A stretch of 64,000 nt of DNA from Geobacter sp. (GCA_003574885.1 PJFC01000001.1:930001-994000), one strand, 5' to 3'; shown: positions 1-9,996, counted from the stretch's first letter. Numbers and translations are program-made. The notes: generated by a model from the sequence alone, not told the origin.

Positions 1-1605
1 TTTTTTGATTTCTGCAGGACAAAGTATGAAGGAATCGTCGGCCGTTCATTTGGCAAACCGCTGCGCTACCTGGTAGTGTACGGCGCTATCGTGGCGGCCA
101 TGGCGTTTTTCTTCCTGCGCCTTCCCACCGCATTCCTGCCGGATGAAGACCAGGGATTCATTATCTGTCAGGTTCAGTTACCGGCTGGTGCAACCCAGGA
201 ACGGACCATAAAGGTGATTGAGCAGCTTGAACACCATTTTCTGGAAGATGAGAAAAAGTCAGTAGAGACAATCATCACCGTCGCCGGCTTCAGTTTTGCC
301 GGGCGGGGCCAGAATATGGGACTTGCCTTTGTCAGGCTCAAGGATTGGAAACTGCGCCAAACACCTGATCTGAAGGCACCGGCTGTTGCCGGCCGGGCCA
401 TGGCGGCCTTTTCCAAATACAAAGACGGTCTGGCCTTCGCCTTTTCACCCCCGGCGGTGGTGGAGCTGGGACAGGCCAATGGCTTTGATCTCCAGTTGCA
501 GGACCGTGGTGGCCTGGGGCATGAAAAGCTGATGGAGGCGCGCAACCAGTTGCTGGGGATGGCCATGAAAAATACCAAACTGATTGCGGTCCGTCCCAAC
601 GGTCAGGATGATTCTCCCCAGTTCAAGCTGGATATCGATGATGTGCGTGCCGGCGCCCTGGGGGTCTCCCTGGCTGATGTTAACAACGTACTGGGTACTG
701 CCTGGGGGAGCTCCTACGTCAACGACTTCATCCAGAACGGCCGGGTAAAGAAGGTCTATCTCCAGGCCGATGCAAAATACCGGATGCTGCCAGACGATAT
801 CAACAGCTGGTATGTAAGCAACAAAACCGGCGAGATGGTTCCGTTTTCAGCCTTTGCCACCGCCCACTGGCAGTATGGTTCACCCCGCCTGGAGCGTTAT
901 AACGGCATCCCGTCGGTGGAGATCATGGGACAGGCGGCCCCTGGAGTGAGCACCGGCGAGGCGATGACCGAAATGGAGAAGATGGCTGCCCAACTGCCGG
1001 CCGGAATTGGTTATGAGTGGACCGGCCTCTCCTATGAGGAAAAAAATGCCGGCGCGCAGGCCCCGGCACTCTATGCCATCTCACTCCTGGTGGTTTTCCT
1101 CTCCGTAGCGGCACTGTATGAGAGCTGGACCATCCCCTTTGTCAACTTGCTGATGCTGCCTCTGGGTCTGGTGGGAGCGGTTACGGCGGTTACGCTGCGG
1201 GTTCTCCCGAACGACGTCTATCTCCAGATCGGCCTGCTCACTACCGTGGGACTTTCCACCAAGAATGCCATCCTGATCATCCAGTTCATCAAGGCCCAGT
1301 TACATGAGGGGCATGAGCTGGTCGATGCCACACTGACGGCGGTGAAGATCCGGCTTCGTCCGGTCATCATGACCTCGCTGGCCTTCTTCTTCGGCACCCT
1401 GCCTCTGGCCCTTACCAAAGGGGCCGGAGCTGCGGCACAGAATGCCATCGGCACCGCCGTAACCGGCGGGTTGCTCTCGGCCACCTTCATCGACCTGATC
1501 TTTATCCCGTTCTTCTTTGTGATGGTGTCGCGGATGTTCGGCCGAAAAAAATACAAGCAGCATGCCGGAGAACCTGCTGTTGCCAATGTTGGGGAGGATC
1601 AGTGA
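1..1605 (+). CDS. RND efflux pump inner-membrane transporter (AcrB/HAE1 type), 5' end outside window
   Basis: C-terminal half of a proton-driven RND exporter that expels drugs, solvents or detergents as part of a tripartite envelope pump. The frame is open from base 1, so the gene begins upstream; about 534 residues are present, roughly half of the usual 1,030-1,050. Family segments visible are FLPDEDQG and [27 protein letters not shown], and the last group of membrane helices with GLSTKNAIL and [12 protein letters not shown]. The stop lies one base before the ATG of the outer-membrane factor, so the two are translationally linked. The membrane-fusion partner should lie just upstream. Substrate cannot be told from the sequence. 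Confidence 0.96.
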   Translation, partial: FFDFCRTKYEGIVGRSFGKPLRYLVVYGAIVAAMAFFFLRLPTAFLPDEDQGFIICQVQLPAGATQERTIKVIEQLEHHFLEDEKKSVETIITVAGFSFAGRGQNMGLAFVRLKDWKLRQTPDLKAPAVAGRAMAAFSKYKDGLAFAFSPPAVVELGQANGFDLQLQDRGGLGHEKLMEARNQLLGMAMKNTKLIAVRPNGQDDSPQFKLDIDDVRAGALGVSLADVNNVLGTAWGSSYVNDFIQNGRVKKVYLQADAKYRMLPDDINSWYVSNKTGEMVPFSAFATAHWQYGSPRLERYNGIPSVEIMGQAAPGVSTGEAMTEMEKMAAQLPAGIGYEWTGLSYEEKNAGAQAPALYAISLLVVFLSVAALYESWTIPFVNLLMLPLGLVGAVTAVTLRVLPNDVYLQIGLLTTVGLSTKNAILIIQFIKAQLHEGHELVDATLTAVKIRLRPVIMTSLAFFFGTLPLALTKGAGAAAQNAIGTAVTGGLLSATFIDLIFIPFFFVMVSRMFGRKKYKQHAGEPAVANVGEDQ

Positions 1606-1606
1606 T

Positions 1607-3073
1607 ATGAAAAGGCAAATTATCAGTGCCGGGACGCAGATGTGCAAGGAGAAGCAGCGTCTCGGGCTTCGTAGTGTAATTGTTGTTAGTGCGCTGCTTG
1701 CCCTCTCCGGCTGTACCATGGCACCAACCTACAGCCGTCCGGACGCACCTGTCCCCCAGGCATGGCCAAGTGGCCCGGCCTATAAGGAATCTACCGGCGA
1801 GGCGTCAAAGCCGGTTGCCGACATACCCTGGCAGGAGTTCTTTGTCGATGGCCAGCTGCGGAAACTGATCGCCCTGGCGCTGGAGAACAACCGCGATCTG
1901 CGAGTTGCCGCCCTCAATATCGAGCGCTCCCAGGCTCAGTACCAGATCCGGCGTGCCGATCTCGTGCCGCACGTTGATGCCAATGCAGCCGGTACCTTCC
2001 AGCGCCTGTCTCAAGACTTTTCGGGAACAGGTGTGCCGGTGAACGTCCATCAGTACACTGTCGGTCTCGGCGTCAGCTCCTATGAGCTCGACCTGTTCGG
2101 CCGGGTGCGCAGCCTCAAGGACCAGGCGCTGGAGCAGTACCTTGCCACCGAACAGGCACGGCGCAGTGTGCAGATCAGCCTGGTTTCCCAGGTTGCCGGC
2201 ACATGGCTCTCTCTGGCCGCAGACCGGGAGCGGCTGCAACTCGCCAAAGAGACCCTGACGAGCCAGCAATCCTCTCTGCAGCTGACTAAAAGTCGTTACG
2301 AGGCGGGTGTCTCTTCCGCCCTCGATCTCAATCAGGCCCAGACCAGCGTGGATACGGCGCGGGTGGATATCGCCCGTTACACAACTCTGGTGGCCCAGGA
2401 CGCGAACGCACTGAACCTGGTGGCCGGTTCACCGGTCCCGGCCGACCTCCTCCCTCCATCGCTCACTGAAACACTTACCGCCTTGAAGGACGTGTCCCCC
2501 GGCCTCCCCTCCGACGTCCTGCTCGGCCGTCCCGACATCCTCCAGGCCGAGAATCTCCTCAAGGGAGCCAATGCCAACATCGGCGCGGCGCGGGCGGCTT
2601 TTTTTCCGCGCATCACGCTCGTTTCTTCCGTAGGCTTCGGCAGCGAAGATCTGGGTGGACTCTTCACGTCAGATTCCTTTGTCTGGAAATTCGCACCCCA
2701 GATTTCCCTCCCCATCTTCGATGGCGGCAGTAACCGGGCCAATCTGAAGGTGTCGGAAGTTGACCGGGACATTGCCGTGGCGCAGTACGAAAAGGCGATC
2801 CAGACCGCCTTCCGGGAAGTGGCAGACGCCCTGGCCCAGCGCGGGACCATCGACGATCAGTTGGCAGCGCAGCAGTCCCTCACCGATGCCACCTTCGAGA
2901 GCTACAAGCTTTCCCAGGCACGCTACGAGAAGGGGGTCGACAGCTACCTGAATGTCCTCGACTCCCAACGCTCCCTCTACGGAGCCCAGCAGAACCTTAT
3001 CAGTGCCAGGTTGACGCGTCTCAACAATCTGGTGACTCTTTACAAGGTGCTGGGGGGGGGAGCCAACGAGTGA
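1607..3073 (+). CDS. RND efflux outer-membrane factor lipoprotein (NodT/OprM family)
   Basis: Trimeric outer-membrane channel that completes the RND pump. The 488-residue product has a hydrophobic stretch ending in LLALSGC, a lipobox with acylated Cys near residue 36, followed by TMAPTYSRP, typical of NodT-type factors. Two repeated OEP domains follow; the [16 protein letters not shown] stretch (about residue 165) and the [10 protein letters not shown] segment (about 310) are hallmarks. ATG 1607 is chosen because GGGGAGGA precedes it and it follows the pump stop by one base. The n-region before the lipobox is long, so initiation at a second Met (base 1640) is possible. A G-rich run precedes the stop. 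Confidence 0.95.
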   Translation: MKRQIISAGTQMCKEKQRLGLRSVIVVSALLALSGCTMAPTYSRPDAPVPQAWPSGPAYKESTGEASKPVADIPWQEFFVDGQLRKLIALALENNRDLRVAALNIERSQAQYQIRRADLVPHVDANAAGTFQRLSQDFSGTGVPVNVHQYTVGLGVSSYELDLFGRVRSLKDQALEQYLATEQARRSVQISLVSQVAGTWLSLAADRERLQLAKETLTSQQSSLQLTKSRYEAGVSSALDLNQAQTSVDTARVDIARYTTLVAQDANALNLVAGSPVPADLLPPSLTETLTALKDVSPGLPSDVLLGRPDILQAENLLKGANANIGAARAAFFPRITLVSSVGFGSEDLGGLFTSDSFVWKFAPQISLPIFDGGSNRANLKVSEVDRDIAVAQYEKAIQTAFREVADALAQRGTIDDQLAAQQSLTDATFESYKLSQARYEKGVDSYLNVLDSQRSLYGAQQNLISARLTRLNNLVTLYKVLGGGANE

Positions 3074-3294
3074 CCCTGCACCACATGCCATACTCGTTGT
3101 CACTCTTCCCCTGCTGCCTGTAATGGGAGCTGGGCGAGATGTCTGTACCGAACAGATTAGCCCGCCCAGCTCCCTACCCGACTCAATCCTCTCCGAAGCA
3201 TAAAACAAGGCAAGGTTTATTCTGTCCCTGAACAATGTGTAAGGGGCTGCATCCCCTCGGTGGTGCCTGCCCGCGCCGGTAGTGTGGAAAAAAA

Positions 3295-3333
3295 TTGACA
3301 TTTAGTTGCCATGTCAAGTAATCTTAAGACATG
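3295..3333 (+). promoter_or_regulatory. promoter and putative autoregulatory operator of marR
   Basis: A -35 TTGACA (3295-3300) is followed 17-18 bases later by a weak -10 (around 3318-3324). Three related half-sites overlap it: TGACAT (3296-3301) and ATGTCA (3311-3316) form one inverted repeat, and CATGTC (3310-3315) with GACATG (3328-3333) forms another that covers the start codon. MarR proteins commonly repress their own promoters through such palindromes. The start codon lies only 6-7 bases after the -10, so the transcript may be leaderless. Confidence 0.5.
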
Positions 3334-3768
3334 AGGAAAGCCACTGAACTGAAATTGGACAATTCCCTTGACTTCAATCTGGTAAAAGTAGTCAACAAAT
3401 TCAGGTGCCAGGTTGGCAGGGAATTGAAGCATTTGGACATGACCAGTGAACAGTGGGTGGTACTGGCCCGTTTGTGGGAAGAGGACGGGCTCAGCCAGAA
3501 GGAATTGGCGGAAAAAACCCTCAAAGACCAGGCAAACACGACCCGTATCCTGGACAAGGTTGTGAAAAAGGGATGGGTCAAACGTCTGGACTCTATTGAT
3601 GATAGGCGTGCCTATCTCATCTATCTGACAGATGAAGGGAAGCATGTGGTCCAGACAACGTATCCGCTCGTTGCCCGGATAAAGGAAAAGCTGGCTCAGG
3701 GGTTGACAGACGAGGAAATTCAGACGCTCCTCGCATTGCTTGATAAATTATCACAAAATATGAGTTAA
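3331..3768 (+). CDS. MarR family transcriptional regulator
   Basis: A 145-residue winged helix-turn-helix regulator. The HTH covers about residues 30-75 (SEQWVVLARLWEEDGLSQKE and the following recognition helix), and the wing carries DDRRAYLIYLT, the conserved MarR wing signature. It lies 257 bases after the RND outer-membrane factor in the same direction but has its own promoter-like sequence, so it probably represses the pump and/or itself in response to a small ligand. No Shine-Dalgarno sequence is evident before ATG 3331, and an in-frame stop lies just upstream, so no earlier start exists. Confidence 0.92.
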   Translation: MRKATELKLDNSLDFNLVKVVNKFRCQVGRELKHLDMTSEQWVVLARLWEEDGLSQKELAEKTLKDQANTTRILDKVVKKGWVKRLDSIDDRRAYLIYLTDEGKHVVQTTYPLVARIKEKLAQGLTDEEIQTLLALLDKLSQNMS

Positions 3769-3879
3769 ATTTTTTTACCGTAATACTTGTTGTTACCATA
3801 ATATTAACAACAATTATATTCTCACTGCACTGCAGAATGCAAGTCCGCCGCAGCTTGATTTCTGCTTATCCCCCGCAAC

Positions 3880-4671
3880 ATGGAGGATACACGTCTGTTC
3901 AGCTTTCGAATAAAAATTGCACTATTCTCCCTTGCACTTACGCTTCATCTTGGAGGTTGTGCCAGTTTCTCCCGCAGCATTTCGCCCCATTCTCACCAAC
4001 TTGATCCCAATAAACTGAACACAGGCAGTGCACTCAAATCTGCAGCTCATCAATCGGTGCCCTGGCCATCCCAACAGTGGTGGAAAGCCTACGGTGATCC
4101 GCAGTTGGACCGGTTGGTGGCGGAGGCAACGTCAGGAAATCCATCCATACGTATTGCCCAAGCCAGGGTTGCGAAGGTCATGGCGTTCAGCGGTATAGCA
4201 AGGTCGGCCCTTTTTCGTCAGTTGAGGCCGATGCGAACTTTATCCGACAGCAGTTTACCGAGCATCAATTCATAAAAGCCCCCTATGCGGGGAATTGGGC
4301 ATGGAATAACGTGGCAACACTGGATTTCATGTATGATCTCGACCTCTGGGGGAAGAATCGAAGTGCCCTTGCCGCTGCCCTGGACTCCGTGCAGGTTTCA
4401 ACAGCCGAGGCACAGGAAGTTCAGCTCGCCCTCGAAACAAGGGTGGTCCGGGTGTATGTCCAGTTGTCACTCCAGTGCAGGTTGAAGGATATAGGGCAAA
4501 CAACACTGAAACAGCGGCAGGATATCCTCGATATAACCCAAAAACGGTTCAAGGCCGGGATTGCGGATCAGGATAGACCATCTGCCGGAAAACGCCCCCC
4601 TTGTCGCGGGCATGACCTGTACGATAGTCGCGCGACCGTCGGTACCGCAATCCAGCAAGCGGCCGTCGTAG
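3880..4671 (+). pseudogene. decayed outer-membrane factor (NodT family) gene with a possible membrane-fusion-protein tail
   Basis: Frame one (from 3880) reads a lipoprotein signal ending LHLGGCASF and then the family segment WWKAYGDPQLDRLV. It breaks near 4216, where a base seems to be missing after a run of five T; reading resumes one frame back as SVEADANFIRQQ and continues through FMYDLDLWGKNRSAL to KRFKAGIA. After about 4566 the outer-membrane factor homology stops. A third frame (4567-4671) reads RIDHLPENAPLVAGMT, which looks like the C-terminal end of an HlyD-type membrane fusion protein. The product cannot be functional. The tail assignment is my inference; the first frameshift is clear. 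Confidence 0.8.
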
Positions 4672-4734
4672 GTCGCCGCTACAAAAAATATATCAATCTG
4701 CCCTGAATACCTTTTGCCGAGAGGAGAGAACGCA

Positions 4735-5073
4735 ATGCCTTACCTGAGATTCAAGGGGTTTGACGAGGAGTTTTTGAAAAAGGAATGTCCCGTGTTCGTG
4801 GAGGAATTTTCCCGTGTCGCCGCAGTCCCCCGGGAAATTGTCAAGATCGAACTTTTGAATATTACACAGATAACAGCAACGCCACGTTCGCTGGAGATAT
4901 TAATGTTTCCGCGGACCCAGGAACGGCATAATGTCATTGCGTCAACCATGCATGACATCCTCACCCGTGAAGGGTACGGGGACGCACATATTTTCTTTAT
5001 ACTGCTCACTCCCTCCCTGTATTACAAACAGGGGGCGCCCTTGAGGAACATAAGCTGGCTGCCCGGCAGCTGA
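4735..5073 (+). CDS. DUF1904 family protein
   Basis: A 112-residue protein resembling the DUF1904 family, small proteins with a tautomerase-like fold and no established function. It begins MPYLRFKGFDEE and ends with the aromatic-rich YYKQGAP segment. ATG 4735 is preceded by GAGGAGA at 4721-4727; an earlier in-frame start at 4714 has no such site. It follows the decayed efflux gene by about 60 bases and is not obviously part of an operon. Function is not assignable. Confidence 0.7.
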   Translation: MPYLRFKGFDEEFLKKECPVFVEEFSRVAAVPREIVKIELLNITQITATPRSLEILMFPRTQERHNVIASTMHDILTREGYGDAHIFFILLTPSLYYKQGAPLRNISWLPGS

Positions 5074-5204
5074 AGGTCGTGGTTGTCAGGGTGGGGGCTG
5101 TGGTACCATAAGCAGACCAGTTCACTCCCTGCTGTTTCGTGCCGTTGTCGGGATATCTGCCCCATTCATGGGCAGGTCCCGAATTTATAAAAAAGGAGTC
5201 AAGA

Positions 5205-5939
5205 ATGGATCTTGAAGGGAAAAACGTAGTGGTGACCGGTGCCAATGGCGGTATCGGCAAGGCTCTGGTCAAAGGATTGCTGGACAGGGGGGCGGCAAAG
5301 GTATATGCCGCGGCGCGTACCGCTAACGCCGTGGAGGAATTGGCCCGACTCGATATCGATAGGGTTGTCGCCGTCCGGCTGGATGTTACCAATGCCGCAA
5401 GTGTGGCGGCAGTTTCGGAGTATTGCAAGGACGTGGATGTCCTGATCAACAACGCCGGTGTCAATCGTTGCATGTGGTTCATGGGGCCAACCGGCATGGA
5501 AAGCGCACGCGAGGAGATGGATGTTAACTTTTTCGGCACCCTGGCCATGTGTCGGGCATTCACGCCGATGATTTCCTCCCGCAGCGGCGCGATCGTGAAC
5601 GTCTGCTCCATCATCGGTCTGGTCAATTTGCCGGTAAACGGGACCTACTGTGCCTCAAAGGCCGCCGTCCACTCCCTGCTGCAAGGTGTGCGCGCCGAAC
5701 TTGCTCCCCAGGGGGTCCGGGTGATCGGGGTCTATCCCGGTCCTGTAGATACGAAAATGACGGCCGGCCAGGAGATGCCCAAGGCAACGCCTGACCAGAT
5801 CGCCACTGCAATACTGGCGGGAGTGGAGAACGACGTTGAGGATATCTTCCCCGATCCCATGTCTCAGGCTGTCCATGCCAAACTGCTGCAGGATCCGAAA
5901 CAGGTGGAAAAAGAATTTGCGACGATGATTCCGGCCTGA
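5205..5939 (+). CDS. SDR family NAD(P)-dependent oxidoreductase
   Basis: A 244-residue classical short-chain dehydrogenase/reductase. The Rossmann nucleotide-binding motif TGANGGIG is at residues 14-21, NNAG at about 84-87, and the catalytic YCASK (Tyr-x-x-x-Lys) at about 148-152, followed by PGPVDTKM. Substrate is unknown. ATG 5205 has AAGGAG seven bases upstream. The C-terminal part holds a PMSQAVHAKLLQDPK segment, common in SDRs that act on diverse carbonyl compounds. It appears monocistronic, with a terminator hairpin 135 bases downstream. Confidence 0.93.
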   Translation: MDLEGKNVVVTGANGGIGKALVKGLLDRGAAKVYAAARTANAVEELARLDIDRVVAVRLDVTNAASVAAVSEYCKDVDVLINNAGVNRCMWFMGPTGMESAREEMDVNFFGTLAMCRAFTPMISSRSGAIVNVCSIIGLVNLPVNGTYCASKAAVHSLLQGVRAELAPQGVRVIGVYPGPVDTKMTAGQEMPKATPDQIATAILAGVENDVEDIFPDPMSQAVHAKLLQDPKQVEKEFATMIPA

Positions 5940-6327
5940 ACGGATTTCCTCCGTATGTGTTGCTGTTTTTTCTGACCGGGACTGACGTGCGGCGGCTCGC
6001 TGCCAGGGAAAACAGGTGACAGTCATCGCCAGGAAACTGGCTGGGCAAACCGTATCGACTCAGTAACGAAAGGGATGGCAGGCGGATTATTTTGATCAGC
6101 CTGCCATTTTTTTATTTACCATGGCGATCGCCGCGGGGCGTTATCCCGGCGAACTGGGAACTGATTGCCCCGATGCCCTTTGGCAAACCTGTTGCCCAAC
6201 CTGGCAACAAAGAATTCCAGCCATTGACAGGCTAGGTAAAGCTGTTCAAGTAGTGGATTGAATTGCTGACTTACCGCGGTAGACTCTGATAGTCTGAATT
6301 AAATTTATTCAAGGCAGGTGGCACATC
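5940..6327. other. intergenic region with a terminator and small inverted repeats
   Basis: No coding region is supported here. It holds a Rho-independent terminator (6075-6113), a GTTGCC/GGCAAC inverted repeat (6191-6208), a TTGACA at 6224-6229 that could be a -35 element for the hydrolase gene, and an AGACT/AGTCT repeat at 6282-6296 just before it. The stretch 6010-6070 can fold but I could not match it to a known riboswitch. Confidence 0.5.
6075..6113 (+). terminator. Rho-independent terminator
   Basis: Arms ATGGCAGGC (6075-6083) and GCCTGCCAT (6099-6107) are perfectly complementary and are followed by a T run to 6113. It would end transcription from the SDR gene. Confidence 0.85.
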
Positions 6328-6981
6328 ATGAACTATACGGAACTGCTTAACCCCCAGAACTCGGCCCTTATCCTCATCGACTTCCAGCCCCAGATGGTCT
6401 TCGGGGTCGCCAGCATCGACCGGCAGACCCTCTTCAACAATGTCATGCTCCTGGCCAAGGCGGCAGAAATCTTCAACGTGCCGACCATTCTCACAACGGT
6501 TGAGTCGAAAGGCTTCTCCGGCAATATGTGGCCGCAGATCCTCGACGTCTTCCCCAACCAGGCCCCGGTGGAACGAAGCTCCATGAATTCGTGGGAGGAC
6601 GAGAAATTTGTTGCTGCAGTGAAGGCCACCGGGCGCAAGAAACTGGTCATGGCGGCTCTCTGGACCGAGGTCTGCCTGGCGTTCCCGGCCCTGGAGGCAC
6701 TCAGGGCCGGCTATGATGTCTATGCCGTGGAAGATGCCTCGGGAGGGACCAGCGTTACCGCCCACAATGCCGCCATGCGGCGCGTCGAACAGGCGGGCGC
6801 CGTGCCGATGACCGCCCTGCAGACCCTCCTTGAATACCAGCGTGACTGGGCGCGCAAGGATACCTATGATGCTGTCATCGAAGTAGTCAAGGAACACTGC
6901 GGTGCCTACGGCCAAGGGGTGGAGTACGCCTACACCATGGTGCACGGCGCACCTCCCAGTCGCAAAGTCACGGGGAAATGA
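6328..6981 (+). CDS. isochorismatase-family cysteine hydrolase (YcaC-like)
   Basis: A 217-residue alpha/beta cysteine hydrolase. The catalytic Asp is in LILIDFQPQ near residue 19 and the nucleophilic Cys in WTEVCLAF near 118, spacing as in YcaC-type enzymes; substrates of this subgroup are mostly unknown amides or thioesters. The start ATG has GGCAGGTGG shortly upstream. An amidohydrolase gene begins 36 bases downstream in the same direction, so the two probably act on related N-acyl or cyclic amide compounds. That link is inference from context. Confidence 0.9.
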   Translation: MNYTELLNPQNSALILIDFQPQMVFGVASIDRQTLFNNVMLLAKAAEIFNVPTILTTVESKGFSGNMWPQILDVFPNQAPVERSSMNSWEDEKFVAAVKATGRKKLVMAALWTEVCLAFPALEALRAGYDVYAVEDASGGTSVTAHNAAMRRVEQAGAVPMTALQTLLEYQRDWARKDTYDAVIEVVKEHCGAYGQGVEYAYTMVHGAPPSRKVTGK

Positions 6982-7017
6982 CCGGCAGGAGAGGTTTACC
7001 GAGCGGGAGGTAATGCT

Positions 7018-8889
7018 ATGAACGCACCCGACCTGATTCTGTCTAACGGAAAGATCACCACCCTCGATGGCGCTCAGCCCCAGGTCTCGGCGGTTGCCAT
7101 GAGCGGTGGGCGCATAACTGCCATTGGGGGGGATGAACTCCTCAGCACGGCAACTGACAAAACCCAGAGAATCGACCTCAAGGGGCGGAGGGTCATTCCC
7201 GGCCTCAACGATTCGCATATGCATGTGATCCGCGGCGGTCTCAGCTACAATCTGGAGCTGCGCTGGGACGGAGTTCCCTCTCTGGCCGACGGTTTGCGCA
7301 TGCTGAAGGAGCAGGCGCAACGCACGCCCCCGGGCCAGTGGGTACGGGTCATCGGCGGCTGGAGTGAATTCCAGTTTGCGGAAAAGCGCATGCCCACGCT
7401 CGATGAAATCAACGCCGTCGCCCCCGATACGCCGGTCTTCGTCCTGCACCTCTACTGTCGCGGCATGCTGAACCAGGCCGCGCTACGGGCTTGCGGCTAC
7501 ACGAAGGATACCCCGAATCCCCCTGCCGGGGAAATTCAGCGGGACGTCCATGGTAATCCCACCGGACTGCTCATCGCCCGTCCCAATGCCGGCATTCTCT
7601 ACGCCACCGTCGGCAAGCCGCCCAAACTCCCCCCCGAACATCAGATGAATTCCTCGCGTCATTTCATGCGTGAACTGAATCGCCTCGGCCTCACCAGCCT
7701 GGTGGACGCGGGGGGCGGATCGCAGATCTATCCGGATGACTACGCGATCATCGAGGAACTGCACAAGCGGGGTGAAATGACCGTGCGGATGGCCTACAAC
7801 ATCTTCACGCAAAAGCCCAAAGAGGAAAAAGAGGATTTCCTCCGCTGCATGAAGCTGACCGCACCCGGTGCGGGTGACGATTTCTATCGCTGCAACGGCG
7901 CCGGAGAGATGCTGGTGTACTCGGCGGCGGATTTCGAAGATTTCCTGGAACCCCGCCCCGACCTTCCGTCCAACCTGGAAAAGGACCTGAAAGAGGTCGT
8001 GTCGCTGCTGGCTGCCAAGAAATGGCCGTTCCGCATTCACGCCACCTATGACGAGAGCATCTCCCGCATGTTGACGGTGTTCGAAGAGGTGAACCGAGAC
8101 ATCCCCTTCGGAGATACAAGCTGGTTCTTCGATCACTGCGAAACCATCTCCGACAAGAGCATGGAGCGGGTCAAAGCGCTGGGAGGGGGCATTGCCATCC
8201 AGAACCGCATGGCCTTCCAGGGGGAGTATTTTCTCGACCGTTACGGGAAGCAGGCGGCGGAGCGGACCCCGCCGGTGAGAAAAATGCTCGATCTCGGCAT
8301 TCCTGTGGGGGCGGGGACCGATGCGACACGCGTCTCCAGCTATAACCCCTGGGTTTCCCTCTACTGGATGGTGGCCGGGAAGAGCGTCGGCGGCGCCCTG
8401 TTGTATTCCGAAGCGAACCGCCTCAGCCGGGAGGAGGCGCTGCGACTCTATACCCAGGGGAGCAGCTGGTTCTCGGGTGAAAACGGCAGGAAAGGGGCCA
8501 TTGCCGTCGGTCAGCTGGCGGATGTCACCGCGCTCACGGAAGATTATTTCTCCGTAGCGGAGGAGAACATCAAGGGGATCGAGTCGGTCCTGACCATCGT
8601 TGACGGGAAGGTTGTCTACGGCGCGGGGGAATTCGGGAACCTTGACCCGACCCCGCTGCCGGTGCTTCCGGAATGGTCGCCCGTGAAGGTTTATGGCGGC
8701 TACGGGGCGCCACTTGACATGCGTAAAGCCGCACGGCACGGTGTCCCGGTGCCTCAGCACCAGCACACCGTCGAGTGCCATTCTCACGGTTGCCTTCATG
8801 CCGCACACCAGCTCGAGGTCGGCTGTAAAGCCGGGGCACCCCGTTACAGTGACTTCTGGGGCCTGGGGTGCGACTGTTTCGCGTTCTGA
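7018..8889 (+). CDS. amidohydrolase family protein (YtcJ-like metal-dependent hydrolase)
   Basis: A 623-residue amidohydrolase of the YtcJ/Amidohydro_3 group. The first metal ligands are in DSHMHV near residue 67, later ligands are expected in FFDHCET (about 375) and GAGTDATR (about 436). An N-terminal beta-sandwich is suggested by LILSNGKITTLDG and a matching C-terminal segment. The last about 50 residues are unusual: rich in His and Cys (HQHTVECHSHGC), suggesting a metal-binding tail. RBS GGGAGG precedes ATG 7018. Substrate cannot be predicted; it probably shares an operon with the hydrolase upstream. Confidence 0.9.
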   Translation: MNAPDLILSNGKITTLDGAQPQVSAVAMSGGRITAIGGDELLSTATDKTQRIDLKGRRVIPGLNDSHMHVIRGGLSYNLELRWDGVPSLADGLRMLKEQAQRTPPGQWVRVIGGWSEFQFAEKRMPTLDEINAVAPDTPVFVLHLYCRGMLNQAALRACGYTKDTPNPPAGEIQRDVHGNPTGLLIARPNAGILYATVGKPPKLPPEHQMNSSRHFMRELNRLGLTSLVDAGGGSQIYPDDYAIIEELHKRGEMTVRMAYNIFTQKPKEEKEDFLRCMKLTAPGAGDDFYRCNGAGEMLVYSAADFEDFLEPRPDLPSNLEKDLKEVVSLLAAKKWPFRIHATYDESISRMLTVFEEVNRDIPFGDTSWFFDHCETISDKSMERVKALGGGIAIQNRMAFQGEYFLDRYGKQAAERTPPVRKMLDLGIPVGAGTDATRVSSYNPWVSLYWMVAGKSVGGALLYSEANRLSREEALRLYTQGSSWFSGENGRKGAIAVGQLADVTALTEDYFSVAEENIKGIESVLTIVDGKVVYGAGEFGNLDPTPLPVLPEWSPVKVYGGYGAPLDMRKAARHGVPVPQHQHTVECHSHGCLHAAHQLEVGCKAGAPRYSDFWGLGCDCFAF

Positions 8890-8934
8890 GCTAAGCCGGC
8901 TGCCCCATTTCCCGGCTTTTGAACACAACCATCA

Positions 8935-8952
8935 CCATGGATGCGAAACTGA
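8935..8952 (+). repeat. 18-bp direct repeat, copy 1 (copy 2 at 9962-9979)
   Basis: The 18-base sequence CCATGGATGCGAAACTGA occurs exactly twice, upstream of the pirin gene and again upstream of the dioxygenase gene. The following bases diverge. It may mark a past duplication of the pirin region or a shared regulatory site. Confidence 0.75.
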
Positions 8953-9009
8953 CAGCGTAAAATATAAGCTGACAGATGAAGAGATTGGCTGCAATCGAAA
9001 GGAGTTACC

Positions 9010-9921
9010 ATGGCGTCAGTCCGCAAGATCAAGAAAATATGGAAGGGGAGGCCTACCATCGAGGGGGCCGGTGTCCACCTCAAACGAGCCTTTGGCAATT
9101 CGCAGGTACCCCAGTTCGACCCGTTCCTGATGCTGGATGATTTTCATTCCAGCAACCCAGCCGATTACCTGCCCGGTTTCCCCTGGCACCCCCATCGCGG
9201 GATCGAGACTATCACCTACGTTCAGGAGGGACTGGTGGAGCATGGTGACAGCATGGGGCACAAGGGAGTGATCGGAGCCGGCGACGTGCAGTGGATGACC
9301 GCCGGCAGCGGCATCATCCATCAGGAGATGCCCAAGGAAAGTCCGACCGGCACCATGTGGGGATTCCAGTTCTGGGCCAACCTTCCGGCTGCTCAAAAGA
9401 TGATGCCGCCCCGCTACCGTGACGTGAAGGCGGCGGATATCCCCGAGGTAACACTGGAGGGGGGCGTATCGGTAAAGGTTATTGCCGGAACGGTTGAAAA
9501 CGTACAGGGGCCGGTGAAAGATATCGTCATCGATCCGGAGATGCTGGACATCATCGTACCTGCCGGCACCGTATTCCAGCGCCCTCTGCCGGCAGGGCAC
9601 ACTGCCTTTGCTTACATCCTGTCGGGGGAAGGGTATTTCGACGAGTGTCGCGACGCGTACGTCCACGAAACCACGAGCGCCGGCTGGTCCGATATGGATC
9701 GCCGCTGTGTCTGCCAGCCGGAAACGGTGGTACTGTTCGAACATGAGGGAGATGTCGTGCAGGTTTCTACGACTGAAAAGTCTGTACGCTTTATCCTCGT
9801 TTCAGGTAAGCCGATCGGCGAGCCCATCGCCTGGTACGGCCCCATCGTCATGAATACACAGGAAGAGTTGCGGATCGCATTCGAGGAGTATCAGCGAGGA
9901 ACTTTCATAAAACACAAATAG
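9010..9921 (+). CDS. pirin family protein
   Basis: A 303-residue bicupin of the pirin family; characterised members bind iron and some act as quercetin 2,3-dioxygenases, others as regulators. The N-terminal cupin shows the metal-binding HPHRGIE motif near residue 59 and IIHQEMPKE near 105, matching the usual His, His, His, Glu set. A second cupin occupies about 180-285. AAAGGAG lies just before ATG 9010. A short decayed copy of its C-terminal region lies at 10813-10868. Physiological role is not predictable. Confidence 0.92.
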   Translation: MASVRKIKKIWKGRPTIEGAGVHLKRAFGNSQVPQFDPFLMLDDFHSSNPADYLPGFPWHPHRGIETITYVQEGLVEHGDSMGHKGVIGAGDVQWMTAGSGIIHQEMPKESPTGTMWGFQFWANLPAAQKMMPPRYRDVKAADIPEVTLEGGVSVKVIAGTVENVQGPVKDIVIDPEMLDIIVPAGTVFQRPLPAGHTAFAYILSGEGYFDECRDAYVHETTSAGWSDMDRRCVCQPETVVLFEHEGDVVQVSTTEKSVRFILVSGKPIGEPIAWYGPIVMNTQEELRIAFEEYQRGTFIKHK

Positions 9922-9961
9922 CATCGGCCTCGCCCTGGGTTAAAAAACACGTAGACCTAAG

Positions 9962-9979
9962 CCATGGATGCGAAACTGA
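9962..9979 (+). repeat. 18-bp direct repeat, copy 2
   Basis: Exact second copy of the 18-base sequence at 8935-8952, ending 17 bases before the dioxygenase start codon. Confidence 0.75.
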
Positions 9980-9996
9980 AGACATAGAGGTTCTCA

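Noticed and set aside
6010-6110. Possible riboswitch upstream of the isochorismatase gene
   Set aside because: Some GGGCAAACC and CGAAAGGG pieces recall riboswitch cores, but the pairing pattern does not complete any known class, and the following hairpin is better explained as the SDR terminator.
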